Below, one piece after another: positions 9,482 to 16,417 of a stretch of DNA of 64,000 nucleotides. The stretch spans positions 3,300,001-3,364,000 of the forward strand of contig NZ_CP126115.1 in NCBI RefSeq assembly GCF_030123505.1, given 5' to 3'. Below the pieces are notes generated by a model, which made no database searches, was not told where the DNA came from, and saw only the letters and a list, made by a program, of their open reading frames with translations. Source of the stretch: Neobacillus sp. YX16 (lineage in GTDB: Bacteria > Bacillota > Bacilli > Bacillales > Cytobacillaceae). The translations under genes were made by a program, and so were the position numbers. The stretch's first letter is position 1, and each line of letters opens with the position of its first letter.

Positions 9482-9766
9482 ATGGTGAATGAGATTATCT
9501 TAGATGAAACAGCCATTAAAGTTTACAAGTATGAAGAAGAGAAGGTAGGTACATTATATAAAATTACAGTCGATTTTAAAGTAACAAGTGAGGAATATCA
9601 TGATATCACAACACTATTGTACAAAGGTACTTTTGATGTGAAAGTTCCTGAGAGAGATCTATCTCTAAGGGCAAGCATCTATCAGTACTCTACTTCCTTT
9701 ACAAATTTATATATTAAAGGACAAGTTGGAGATTTTAAGTTAGTTTTGATTGAAGTAAAAGTATAG
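9482..9766 (+). CDS. ykvR: DUF3219 family protein YkvR
   Basis: 94-residue all-beta-looking protein. The signature segments VTSEEYHDITTLLY, FDVKVPERDLSLRA and YSTSFTNLY resemble B. subtilis YkvR (DUF3219) closely. Function unknown. AAAGGAG at 9465-9471 selects the ATG at 9482 over earlier in-frame ATGs. It is followed 20 bases later by the LLM oxidoreductase, whose ribosome site (GAGAGGAGGG) lies in that gap. Confidence 0.75.
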   Translation: MVNEIILDETAIKVYKYEEEKVGTLYKITVDFKVTSEEYHDITTLLYKGTFDVKVPERDLSLRASIYQYSTSFTNLYIKGQVGDFKLVLIEVKV

Positions 9767-9786
9767 AGAGGAGGGATGGTATAGAT

Positions 9787-10782
9787 ATGAAGTTAAGCAT
9801 TTTGGATCAAGCCCCCATTTCCTCAAATCAGTCGCCACGAGAGGCATTACAAGAATCTCTGAAGTTAGCCCAAGCCGGAGAAAACTTAGGATACACGAGG
9901 TATTGGATAGCAGAACATCATGACCTGCCAGGACTCGCTTGTTCTGCTCCTGAGGTGATGTTAGGTTATATCGGATCAAATACAAAAAAGATTCGAATAG
10001 GCTCTGGCGCAGTGTTATTACCACATTATAAACCATACAAAGTTGCAGAAGTATACAATATGCTTGCTACTCTATTTCCTAATCGAATTGATGTGGGGAT
10101 TGGCCGGGCTCCTGGTGGGTCTGCAGAAGCAACAAATGCCTTATCGGATAACTTTTTACAGCAAGTGTGGAATATGCCAAACTCTGTTCAAGATTTATTA
10201 TACTTTCTAGACAATGATATACCTACTGAACATCACCATGCGAGAGTGTCGGCTTCTCCAATTCCTTTAATTCCACCGATCCCATGGTTGCTTGGCACTA
10301 GTAAAAAAAGTGCAATACTTGCTGCAGAAAAAGGACTAGCATATGCGTTTGGACAGTTTATGAGTGATCAAGATGGCGGAGCTATTATCAAACAATATAA
10401 AGATCACTTTAAACCCAGGAAGCATAATGAATCACCACAAGTTATCGTGACTGTTACAGCAATTTGTGCAGAAACGTCTGAAAAGGCAGATGAAATAGCT
10501 CTAAGCTCACTAGTGTGGGGTTTACAGAGGAAAAGAGGAGAGGAAACTCATGGGGTGCCAGATATCCAGGATGCGAAGGACTATCTTCGAAATGAAAAAG
10601 ATGGTCTGCTAGACGATATGAAAAAAGGTATGATTATCGGCAATCCTCAAGAGGTAAAAAAGGCTTTCCTAACACTACAAGACCAATATAATGCGGATGA
10701 AATAATGATTGTAACCATTACACACTCACCGTTAGACAAAATCCAATCCTATAGATTGATTGCAGAGGAAATATTAAAATAA
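9787..10782 (+). CDS. LLM-class flavin-dependent oxidoreductase (luciferase-like)
   Basis: 331-residue TIM-barrel flavoprotein of the bacterial luciferase superfamily (MsnO8 subgroup). Diagnostic segments are the N-terminal LSILDQAPIS, the GYTRYWIAEHHDLPGLA loop, IRIGSGAVLLPHYKPYKVAE and VGIGRAPGGSAEATNAL. Such proteins use FMNH2 from a separate reductase to oxygenate unknown substrates. No reductase gene is adjacent. Strong GAGAGGAGGG ribosome site. Confidence 0.88.
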   Translation: MKLSILDQAPISSNQSPREALQESLKLAQAGENLGYTRYWIAEHHDLPGLACSAPEVMLGYIGSNTKKIRIGSGAVLLPHYKPYKVAEVYNMLATLFPNRIDVGIGRAPGGSAEATNALSDNFLQQVWNMPNSVQDLLYFLDNDIPTEHHHARVSASPIPLIPPIPWLLGTSKKSAILAAEKGLAYAFGQFMSDQDGGAIIKQYKDHFKPRKHNESPQVIVTVTAICAETSEKADEIALSSLVWGLQRKRGEETHGVPDIQDAKDYLRNEKDGLLDDMKKGMIIGNPQEVKKAFLTLQDQYNADEIMIVTITHSPLDKIQSYRLIAEEILK

Positions 10783-10879
10783 CATGAACCGTCAGAAGGC
10801 GTCGCAATCGAAGAAAAAGAGGATAAATTGATTTAGTAGTAGGTAGGGAAATTATAAGGGAAAAACTAGCAAGTTACAC

Positions 10880-10964
10880 AGGGCCTGGTGGGACTCGAAC
10901 CCACAAAAAACGTAACAGTTTACGAATGAAACTGCAAGTTGCTCTAACTTTGAGCTACAGGCCC
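10880..10964 (-). tRNA. tRNA-like gene with an aberrant extended anticodon-region hairpin (possible pseudo-tRNA)
   Basis: On the minus strand there is a perfect 7-bp acceptor stem (GGGCCTG/CAGGCCC), T-A at positions 8-9, a 4-bp D stem (GCTC/GAGC) with a short loop lacking the usual GG, and a perfect 5-bp T arm with loop TTCGAGT. The 36 bases between D and T arms do not form a 5-bp anticodon stem. They fold as a long imperfect hairpin of about 10 pairs with a 6-bp apical stem (CAGTTT/AAACTG) and 7-base loop CATTCGT. The residue before a would-be UUC anticodon is A, not the near-universal U33. No CCA is encoded after discriminator T. It lies 29 bases downstream of the 99-aa protein gene on the same strand. 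It could be a decayed tRNA or a tRNA-like RNA that no longer decodes. Confidence 0.6.
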
Positions 10965-10993
10965 TGCAGTTATTTTGGTTTTAAAACGAATTT

Positions 10994-11293
10994 TTATTCA
11001 TTCATTCTAGCAATTTCCTCTGTCACAACAAATGCAAGATCATCATTTCCAAATAAAGATAAAACCCCAAGAAGTGTTTCGTCTCCAATTTCTCCAGCCT
11101 CATCTTTAGGTACCACTAACTCCATAGCTTCTTTTAAGGCGATATTTGAAGACTGATTAGGGTAGGCACGCAAATATAATTCCTCAGGATTTAAATCATG
11201 ATTGATGCACCATTGAGCAAACACGAGGATCATCATTTTTTCCTCGCCTTGATAATTTTGAATGATTTTTTCTTCTAACTCTTTATTATTCAT
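10994..11293 (-). CDS. Conserved small Bacillus protein of unknown function (99 aa)
   Basis: Acidic, helical, cytosolic 99-residue protein (MNNKELEEKIIQNYQGEEKM start, MMILVFAQWCINHDLNPEEL core, FGNDDLAFVVTEEIARMNE end). It looks like a conserved Bacillaceae hypothetical, but I cannot name a family. AAAGGAG gives a strong ribosome site. The tRNA-like gene follows closely downstream and may share its transcript. Confidence 0.65.
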   Translation of the reverse strand: MNNKELEEKIIQNYQGEEKMMILVFAQWCINHDLNPEELYLRAYPNQSSNIALKEAMELVVPKDEAGEIGDETLLGVLSLFGNDDLAFVVTEEIARMNE

Positions 11294-11544
11294 TAAAAAA
11301 TCTCCTTTATTAACAACATAATTGTATTATATAGGAAATCTGCGTTGTACAGGAAGGATAAGTGACGTATTCTGTGCAAAAGAGAAGTTTTCAGATATGA
11401 ATAACATGTGAACATCATAGGAATAGTCTTTACAAATTTACTAGGGGCTATATAATACCCAGGGGCAGCACCAATCTCCTTTAAATTAATATTTGATAAA
11501 GAGTCAGTAAAAATATTTGGTGTCATGCATTAATAAAAACACGC
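11294..11544. other. Intergenic stretch upstream of the persulfide operon
   Basis: Between the divergent 99-aa gene and the CstR promoter there is AT-rich DNA with no reading frame that has a ribosome site or recognisable motif. It should contain the promoter of the minus-strand gene. Confidence 0.4.
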
Positions 11545-11573
11545 TTGACTTTATACCTATAGGGGTATATTAT
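11545..11573 (+). promoter_or_regulatory. Sigma-A promoter with embedded CstR/CsoR-type operator
   Basis: TTGACT (11545-11550), a 17-base spacer and TATTAT (11568-11573). The spacer holds the palindrome TACCTATAGGGGTA (11554-11567), matching the TACC-N4-6-GGTA pattern of CsoR/CstR operators. A repressor bound there would block polymerase. It drives the rhodanese fragment and cstR. Confidence 0.75.
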
Positions 11574-11612
11574 AGTACTCGTCGGCATTATTGATTCTTA
11601 AGAGAGGTCCAA

Positions 11613-11792
11613 ATGTTCTACCTAATTATTTCAATAATAGTTATAACATTTGTTTTATATAAAAGATATTTCCCGGTTTTTGGTGTAGGTTGGATACCAT
11701 TGAATGACCTAAAACTGGACAATATAAAGATTATTGACCTTAGGGACCAATTACTAAAGGAGGAATACGAATGGATTACAATGATCAAATGA
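11613..11792 (+). pseudogene. Truncated membrane-anchored rhodanese (N-terminal fragment)
   Basis: A 59-codon frame with AGAGAGG ribosome site encodes one transmembrane helix (MFYLIISIIVITFVLYKRYF) and the opening of a rhodanese fold (NIKIIDLRD), where intact relatives continue into the full domain with the catalytic Cys loop. Here the frame runs straight into the start of cstR, which begins 22 bases before its stop in another frame. The active-site loop is lost. It is probably a deletion remnant kept because the promoter and cstR ribosome site flank it; a retained membrane micropeptide is the alternative. Confidence 0.6.
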
Positions 11793-12034
11793 AAAATAGA
11801 GTAAAACGTATTGAAGGACAATTACGAGGTATTTTGCGAATGATGGAGGAAAATAAGGATTGTAAAGAAGTGATTACTCAGTTATCTGCAGCTAGAACAG
11901 GTATTGATCGAACCATTGGAGTTATTGTGAGCTCTAATTTGGTTAAGTGTGTGCAGGAAGCAAATGAATTAGATGGTAGAAGTACGGAAGAGGTAATTCA
12001 AGACGCCGTAAACTTACTTGTAAAAAGCCGGTAA
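11771..12034 (+). CDS. cstR: CstR-type persulfide-sensing repressor (CsoR family)
   Basis: 87-residue four-helix repressor. The CsoR-family start (RVKRIEGQLRGILRMMEENKDC) is clear. Two cysteines, Cys31 and Cys60, are the pair that forms di- or trisulfide crosslinks in CstR. The position four before Cys60, His in copper-binding CsoR, is Asn (NLVKC), so this is a sulfur rather than copper sensor. Ribosome site AAAGGAGG lies inside the preceding rhodanese remnant. It is surrounded by matching operators at 11554, 12077 and 12120, so it should repress itself and the downstream sulfurtransferase genes until persulfide accumulates. Confidence 0.88.
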   Translation: MDYNDQMKNRVKRIEGQLRGILRMMEENKDCKEVITQLSAARTGIDRTIGVIVSSNLVKCVQEANELDGRSTEEVIQDAVNLLVKSR

Positions 12035-12045
12035 AAATAAAAGGG

Positions 12046-12090
12046 TTGACACCCTCTTTTATTTTCAATACTATTATACCCATAGGGGTA
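12046..12090 (+). promoter_or_regulatory. Second promoter with CstR operator
   Basis: TTGACA (12046-12051), 17-base spacer, TACTAT (12069-12074), then TACCCATAGGGGTA (12077-12090) covering the expected start site. The -35 is inside an AAAAGGGT/ACCCTCTTTT hairpin that may also attenuate read-through from cstR. Confidence 0.7.
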
Positions 12091-12119
12091 ATGGTAATAA
12101 AAATTTTTACTTTCTAAAA

Positions 12120-12133
12120 TACCCCATTAGGTA
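12120..12133 (+). promoter_or_regulatory. Third operator-like palindrome, in the leader of the dsrE-like gene
   Basis: TACCCCATTAGGTA has the same TACC/GGTA arms as the two stronger operators, 30 bases downstream of the 12077 site. Spacing suggests cooperative or road-block binding. Confidence 0.5.
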
Positions 12134-12159
12134 TACAAAACATCTAGGAGGAACTAAAC

Positions 12160-12639
12160 ATGACTGAAAAGAAGAAGACTACCATTGTATTATTTAGTGG
12201 TGATTATGATAAAGCGATGGCAGCGTATATTATTGCAAATGGGGCTGCTGCCTATGATCACGAAGTAACTATTTTCCATACTTTCTGGGGTTTGAATGCC
12301 CTTCGTAAAGACGAAGATATTCAGGTGAAAAAAGGTTTTATTGAAAAAATGTTTGGGAAAATGATGCCAAGGGGCGCAGATAAGATGGGGCTATCAAAAA
12401 TGAACTTTGCAGGATTCGGTCCCAAAATGATTAAAGATGTTATCAAAAAGCACAACGCAATGACTCTTCCCCAGTTAATCGAAATGGCTCAAGAACAAGA
12501 TGTAAAATTAGTTGCCTGCACCATGACAATGGATTTGTTAGGTCTACAGGAAAAAGAACTATTAGAAAACATTGAATATGCAGGAGTGGCTGCCTATTTA
12601 GCAGATGCTGAAGAAGGTAATGTGAACCTATTTATATAA
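12160..12639 (+). CDS. DsrE/DsrF-like sulfur-carrier family protein (DsrE2 type)
   Basis: 159-residue cytosolic protein with the DsrE2/peroxiredoxin-like start (TTIVLFSGDYDKAMAAYIIA), a lysine- and methionine-rich middle (KKGFIEKMFGKMMPRG) and a conserved cysteine in VACTMTMDLLG near residue 126, the presumed persulfide carrier. These proteins shuttle sulfane sulfur between rhodanese, TusA and oxidising enzymes, which fits the neighbours. Strong AGGAGG site. It is first behind the second CstR promoter. Confidence 0.85.
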   Translation: MTEKKKTTIVLFSGDYDKAMAAYIIANGAAAYDHEVTIFHTFWGLNALRKDEDIQVKKGFIEKMFGKMMPRGADKMGLSKMNFAGFGPKMIKDVIKKHNAMTLPQLIEMAQEQDVKLVACTMTMDLLGLQEKELLENIEYAGVAAYLADAEEGNVNLFI

Positions 12640-12681
12640 ATTATCGCAGGAATAACCACTGCATAAATGGGAGGATTACAA

Positions 12682-13035
12682 ATGGAATATCTTATTATCG
12701 CATTAATTCTATTCTTTCTCTTTAAAAGGAATATATCGACAAATGGCGTTAATCATATTTCCACAACACAATTAAAAGAATTATTAAATGACAAGAATAA
12801 GCAATATATCGATGTTCGTACACCTGGAGAATATAAAGGCAATCATATCAAGGGATTTAAGAACATCCCTCTAAATCAAATAACTCAAAAAGCAGAAAAG
12901 GAATTAAATAAAGACAAAGAAGTGATTGTGATTTGCCAAAGTGGAATGAGAAGCCAACATGCCAGTAAAACACTTAAGAAATTAGGTTTTACTAATGTGA
13001 CAAATGTCAAAGGCGGCATGAGCGCTTGGTCTTAA
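12682..13035 (+). CDS. Membrane-anchored rhodanese-like sulfurtransferase
   Basis: 117 residues: a short N-terminal hydrophobic segment (MEYLIIALILFFLF) and then a single rhodanese domain with catalytic loop CQSGMRS and the VKGGMSAW end. It transfers sulfane sulfur at the inner membrane face. GGGAGG at 12669-12674 favours the ATG at 12682. It has the same architecture as the truncated fragment at 11613-11792, suggesting a duplicated ancestor. Confidence 0.85.
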   Translation: MEYLIIALILFFLFKRNISTNGVNHISTTQLKELLNDKNKQYIDVRTPGEYKGNHIKGFKNIPLNQITQKAEKELNKDKEVIVICQSGMRSQHASKTLKKLGFTNVTNVKGGMSAWS

Positions 13036-13062
13036 ATAAATTTATACACGGAGGAAGATAAC

Positions 13063-13359
13063 ATGAAACAAATGACAGCAAAAGAAGTGGAAGAATTATT
13101 AAATCAAGGCAAGAATTTAAACATCATAGATGTACGTGAAGTAAAGGAAGTTGCAGCTGGTAAGATTCCTGGTGCAGTAAATATTTCCCTGGGGCTTTTA
13201 GAATTTCGTATGCATGAATTAGATAAATCAAAAGAGTATACCTTAGTTTGTCATTCCGGTGGAAGAAGTGCTCAGGCTTCGCGCTACCTTGAAAGCTATG
13301 GATTTAATGTAATCAACATGGTTGGTGGAATGTTGGCTTGGGAAGGCAAAATGGAATAA
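13063..13359 (+). CDS. Single-domain rhodanese
   Basis: 98 residues, cytosolic, with NIIDVREVKEVAAGKIPGA, catalytic loop CHSGGRS and VGGMLAWEGKME. GGAGGAAG lies ahead of the ATG. Member of the CstR operon, 27 bases after the preceding gene. Confidence 0.88.
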   Translation: MKQMTAKEVEELLNQGKNLNIIDVREVKEVAAGKIPGAVNISLGLLEFRMHELDKSKEYTLVCHSGGRSAQASRYLESYGFNVINMVGGMLAWEGKME

Positions 13360-13408
13360 TTACTAAGAAATCATATACCCATACATGTATCAAATAGGAG
13401 GTATTTTC

Positions 13409-13987
13409 ATGGAAAACATTACAACAAACGTTATTTTAGATGCAAAAGGATTAGCATGCCCGATGCCGATTGTAAAAACAAAAAAGGCTATGAATCAATT
13501 AGAAGCAGGACAAGTATTAGAAGTTCAAGCAACAGATAAAGGATCAAAAGCTGATTTAAAAGCTTGGTCCAAAAGTGCGGGACATTACTATTTAGGAACG
13601 ATTGATGAAGGAGGAGTGCTGAAGCATTATCTTCGTAAAGCTTCTAATGACGAATTAAATGAGACAAAACACCCTTATGTCATCATAAATGATGATTTAA
13701 AGAAGAAGCTTGAATCTAATGAAGATTTTGTTTTGGTTGATGTAAGGGAATATGCAGAATATGCATTTAACCACATTCCAAATTCTATTTCCATTCCTTT
13801 AGGAGATTTAGATGCCAGAATAAACGAATTAAACAAAGAAAATGAAACTTATGTGGTGTGTCGCACAGGAAACCGCAGTGATTTTGCTGCACAAAAATTG
13901 GTTGAAAAAGGCTTTACGAATGTTATCAATGTTGTTCCAGGCATGAGTCAATGGACCGGAAAAACAATAGGTTTAGACAAAGAATAA
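13409..13987 (+). CDS. TusA-rhodanese fusion sulfurtransferase
   Basis: 192 residues with two domains: TusA-like (about 1-75, carrier Cys in GLACPMPIVKTKKAM) and rhodanese (about 95-190, loop CRTGNRS). Both sulfur-carrying cysteines are present, allowing internal relay, as in CstA of Staphylococcus, which has a comparable TusA-rhodanese arrangement. AGGAGGT at 13396 picks the ATG at 13409 rather than an earlier in-frame ATG at 13385. Confidence 0.85.
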   Translation: MENITTNVILDAKGLACPMPIVKTKKAMNQLEAGQVLEVQATDKGSKADLKAWSKSAGHYYLGTIDEGGVLKHYLRKASNDELNETKHPYVIINDDLKKKLESNEDFVLVDVREYAEYAFNHIPNSISIPLGDLDARINELNKENETYVVCRTGNRSDFAAQKLVEKGFTNVINVVPGMSQWTGKTIGLDKE

Positions 13988-14010
13988 GCAAAATTTTTTG
14001 AAGAAAATAA

Positions 14011-14024
14011 TACCACCGGGGGTA
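14011..14024 (+). promoter_or_regulatory. Operator-like motif over the ribosome site of the persulfide dioxygenase gene
   Basis: TACCACCGGGGGTA keeps the TACC and GGGGTA arms of the CstR operators; its GGGGG also serves as Shine-Dalgarno for the ATG at 14033. No -35/-10 pair is evident, so an internal operator is only a possibility. Confidence 0.3.
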
Positions 14025-14032
14025 ATTATGAT

Positions 14033-15160
14033 ATGGCTATCAATAGTATGTCTACAAAGGACGTAGCGAAAAATGTTTTTAATAAAGAAGAATTATTTAT
14101 ACTTGATGTTCGTAATAAAAGTGATTTTCATGATTGGAAAATTGAAGGGGAAAATTTCGAGTACTTAAATATCCCATATTTTGAATTGCTTGATGGTGTA
14201 GAAGAAATAATCGGTAAGATTCCTACTGGCAAAGATGTTTTAGTAGTTTGTGCAAAGGAAGGTTCTTCAATTATGATCGCTGAAATGCTCTCTGATGCAG
14301 GATTATCTGTTTCTTACCTACAAGGTGGCATGAAAGCGTGGAGTGAACACTTAGAACCCGTTAAAATCGGAGATTTAAAAGAAGGCGGGGAAATTTATCA
14401 ATTTGTACGTATTGGTAAAGGTTGTTTATCTTACATGGTTGTTTCGAACGGTGAGGCCGCTCTCATTGATGCTACACGGATGACGGATTTTTATCTTGAA
14501 TTTGCTGAAAGTATCGATACAAAAATTAAACATGTGTTTGATACACATCTTCATGCCGATCATATTTCTGGTGGTCGTAAAATCGCTGAAATAACCGGCG
14601 CAACCTATTGGCTCCCACCAAAAGATGCAACTGAAGTTACGTTCGAATATCAACCATTAGAAGATGGAAGTCTTGTAAACATCGGAATAGTAAAAATCGA
14701 TATCCATGCCTTATATTCACCAGGTCATACAATAGGCTCTACTTCATTTATTGTTGATGAAAAGTACTTATTATCAGGTGATATCTTGTTTATTGACTCA
14801 ATTGGAAGACCAGATTTGGCTGGTTTGGCACAAGATTGGGTAGGGGACCTAAGAGAAAGTTTATATAAACGTTACAGAGAATTATCAGGGAACTTAATTG
14901 TACTTCCTGCCCATTTTATGATGATCGAAGAGTTAAATGACGACGGTAGTATTTCAGCAAAATTAGGGACTCTGTTTACTAAAAACCATGGATTGAATAT
15001 TGAAGACGAAAATGAATTCAGAAAAATGGTTACTGAAAACTTACCACCACAACCTAATGCTTATCAAGAGATTCGTGAAACGAATATGGGAAAAATAAAT
15101 CCAGATGAAGAAAAACAAAGGGAAATGGAAATTGGACCAAATCGTTGTGCCGTTCGTTAA
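14033..15160 (+). CDS. Rhodanese-persulfide dioxygenase (MBL fold, CstB-like)
   Basis: 375 residues. An N-terminal rhodanese domain (about 1-108; Cys loop CAKEGSS lacking the usual loop Arg) precedes a metallo-beta-lactamase domain with [12 protein letters not shown], the PGHTIGS histidine, SGDILF aspartate and LPAHF histidine that bind the single iron of persulfide dioxygenases. The enzyme should oxidise low-molecular-weight persulfide to sulfite or thiosulfate. Domain order is rhodanese-MBL, whereas Staphylococcus CstB starts with MBL. The sulfite exporter downstream would remove the product. Confidence 0.87.
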   Translation: MAINSMSTKDVAKNVFNKEELFILDVRNKSDFHDWKIEGENFEYLNIPYFELLDGVEEIIGKIPTGKDVLVVCAKEGSSIMIAEMLSDAGLSVSYLQGGMKAWSEHLEPVKIGDLKEGGEIYQFVRIGKGCLSYMVVSNGEAALIDATRMTDFYLEFAESIDTKIKHVFDTHLHADHISGGRKIAEITGATYWLPPKDATEVTFEYQPLEDGSLVNIGIVKIDIHALYSPGHTIGSTSFIVDEKYLLSGDILFIDSIGRPDLAGLAQDWVGDLRESLYKRYRELSGNLIVLPAHFMMIEELNDDGSISAKLGTLFTKNHGLNIEDENEFRKMVTENLPPQPNAYQEIRETNMGKINPDEEKQREMEIGPNRCAVR

Positions 15161-15193
15161 TAGTGAACTAATTTAATAGGGGGAAAAACAGAA

Positions 15194-15421
15194 ATGGAAT
15201 CAACAAAATTAGTAGATGCAAAAGGATTGGCATGCCCAATGCCGATTGTGAAGACAAAGAAAGCAATTGGCGAGCTAATGTCAGGCCAAATTTTAGAGGT
15301 TCATTCAACGGATAAAGGGGCTAAAAACGACCTGTCAGCCTGGACTAAATCAGGTGGACACGAGTTATTAAATCAGATTGAAGAAGATGGTGTCTTGAAA
15401 TTTTGGATTAAAAAGGGATAG
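15194..15421 (+). CDS. TusA family sulfur carrier
   Basis: 75 residues with the carrier motif GLACPMPIVKTKKAI and a DKGAKNDLSAWTKSGGHEL tail. Closely similar to the TusA half of the fusion at 13409, so probably a duplicate. It may pass sulfane sulfur to the dioxygenase. Last gene before the hairpin at 15428. Confidence 0.88.
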   Translation: MESTKLVDAKGLACPMPIVKTKKAIGELMSGQILEVHSTDKGAKNDLSAWTKSGGHELLNQIEEDGVLKFWIKKG

Positions 15422-15427
15422 ATAATG

Positions 15428-15452
15428 AAAAAGGGGAAGGTTCCCCTTTTTT
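15428..15452 (+). terminator. Terminator inside the persulfide operon
   Basis: AAAAAGGGGAA/TTCCCCTTTTT hairpin; it may reduce expression of the downstream exporter. Confidence 0.75.
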
Positions 15453-15466
15453 AGAAGGAGGACAAC

Positions 15467-16243
15467 ATGGCTATAAGCTTTTTCATAACAATCTTCCTAA
15501 TTGGACTTTTAGGCTCATTTATCTCTGGAATGCTAGGTATAGGTGGAGCGATTATCAACTTTCCCATGCTATTATTTATTCCAGCAGCACTTGGCGTAGG
15601 TCATTTTACTGCACATGAGGTTACAGGCATTACAGCCATTCAAGTGTTCTTTGCAACAATAGGCGGTGTATTAGCTTACCGTAAGGGTGGGTATTTAAAT
15701 AAGACACTAATTACTTACATGGGCATAAGTATTTTGATTGGTAGTTTTATTGGTGGTTTCGGATCAACGCACATACCCGGAAGTGGCATTAACATAATAT
15801 ATGGTATTTTAGCGTTATTAGCCGTTATTATGATGTTCGTTCCTAAAAAAGGATTAGATGATATTCCATTACATCAAGTAAGTTTTAACAAGGGGCTAGC
15901 AGCATTATTGGCCTTTATTGTGGGCATTGCCGCTGGAATTGTAGGTGCCGGAGGAGCATTTTTATTAGTACCGATCATGCTTGTTATATTAAAAATTCCA
16001 ACAAGAATGACCATCGCTTCATCCTTAGCCATTACACTCATTTCATCTATTGGAGTGGTTTCTGGCAAAATTTCAACAGGACAGGTAGAGATTTTGCCTT
16101 CAATCATTTTAGTAGTTGCCAGTTTAATTGCATCACCAATTGGAGTGATGGTGGGAAAAAAGGTGAATACAAAAGTGCTCCATACAATTATGGGATTTTT
16201 AATATTGGTTACGGCAGTGAAAACGTGGATGGCTATTTTATAA
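15467..16243 (+). CDS. TauE/SafE family sulfite/sulfur-compound exporter
   Basis: 258-residue membrane protein of about eight helices in two homologous halves. The halves show the family Gly-rich motifs ([20 protein letters not shown] and [17 protein letters not shown]). Family members move sulfite, sulfoacetate or thiosulfate. Here it probably exports sulfite made by the persulfide dioxygenase. AGAAGGAGG site; its own terminator follows at 16286. Confidence 0.85.
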   Translation: MAISFFITIFLIGLLGSFISGMLGIGGAIINFPMLLFIPAALGVGHFTAHEVTGITAIQVFFATIGGVLAYRKGGYLNKTLITYMGISILIGSFIGGFGSTHIPGSGINIIYGILALLAVIMMFVPKKGLDDIPLHQVSFNKGLAALLAFIVGIAAGIVGAGGAFLLVPIMLVILKIPTRMTIASSLAITLISSIGVVSGKISTGQVEILPSIILVVASLIASPIGVMVGKKVNTKVLHTIMGFLILVTAVKTWMAIL

Positions 16244-16285
16244 ATTAAAAGAGAGATAGAAGAGTGGATATTTAGTTTCTTAAGA

Positions 16286-16319
16286 AAGTAGCTTTGAGTT
16301 AACTCAAGGCTATTTTTTA
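16286..16319 (+). terminator. Terminator of the persulfide operon
   Basis: TAGC-TTGAGTTAACTCAA-GCTA stem with one mismatch, followed by T6. Confidence 0.8.
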
Positions 16320-16417
16320 TTAAAAAAGGGTTTTTGTCTAGACCATAGATTATTACGTAAAATATAAATTTGACGTAATAATGGTGATTTAGTAAAATAT
16401 AGAAGTGAGGTGATTTT

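Noticed and set aside
10880..10964. tRNA-Sec or ordinary decoding tRNA
   Set aside because: tRNA-Sec needs a longer acceptor/T domain and UCA anticodon; here the anticodon stem is not a 5-bp helix and U33 is missing.
12046..12063. AAAAGGGT-TGAC-ACCCTCTTTT as a dedicated cstR terminator
   Set aside because: Stem is short and has a mismatch; it overlaps a convincing -35 so it is better described as promoter with weak attenuation.
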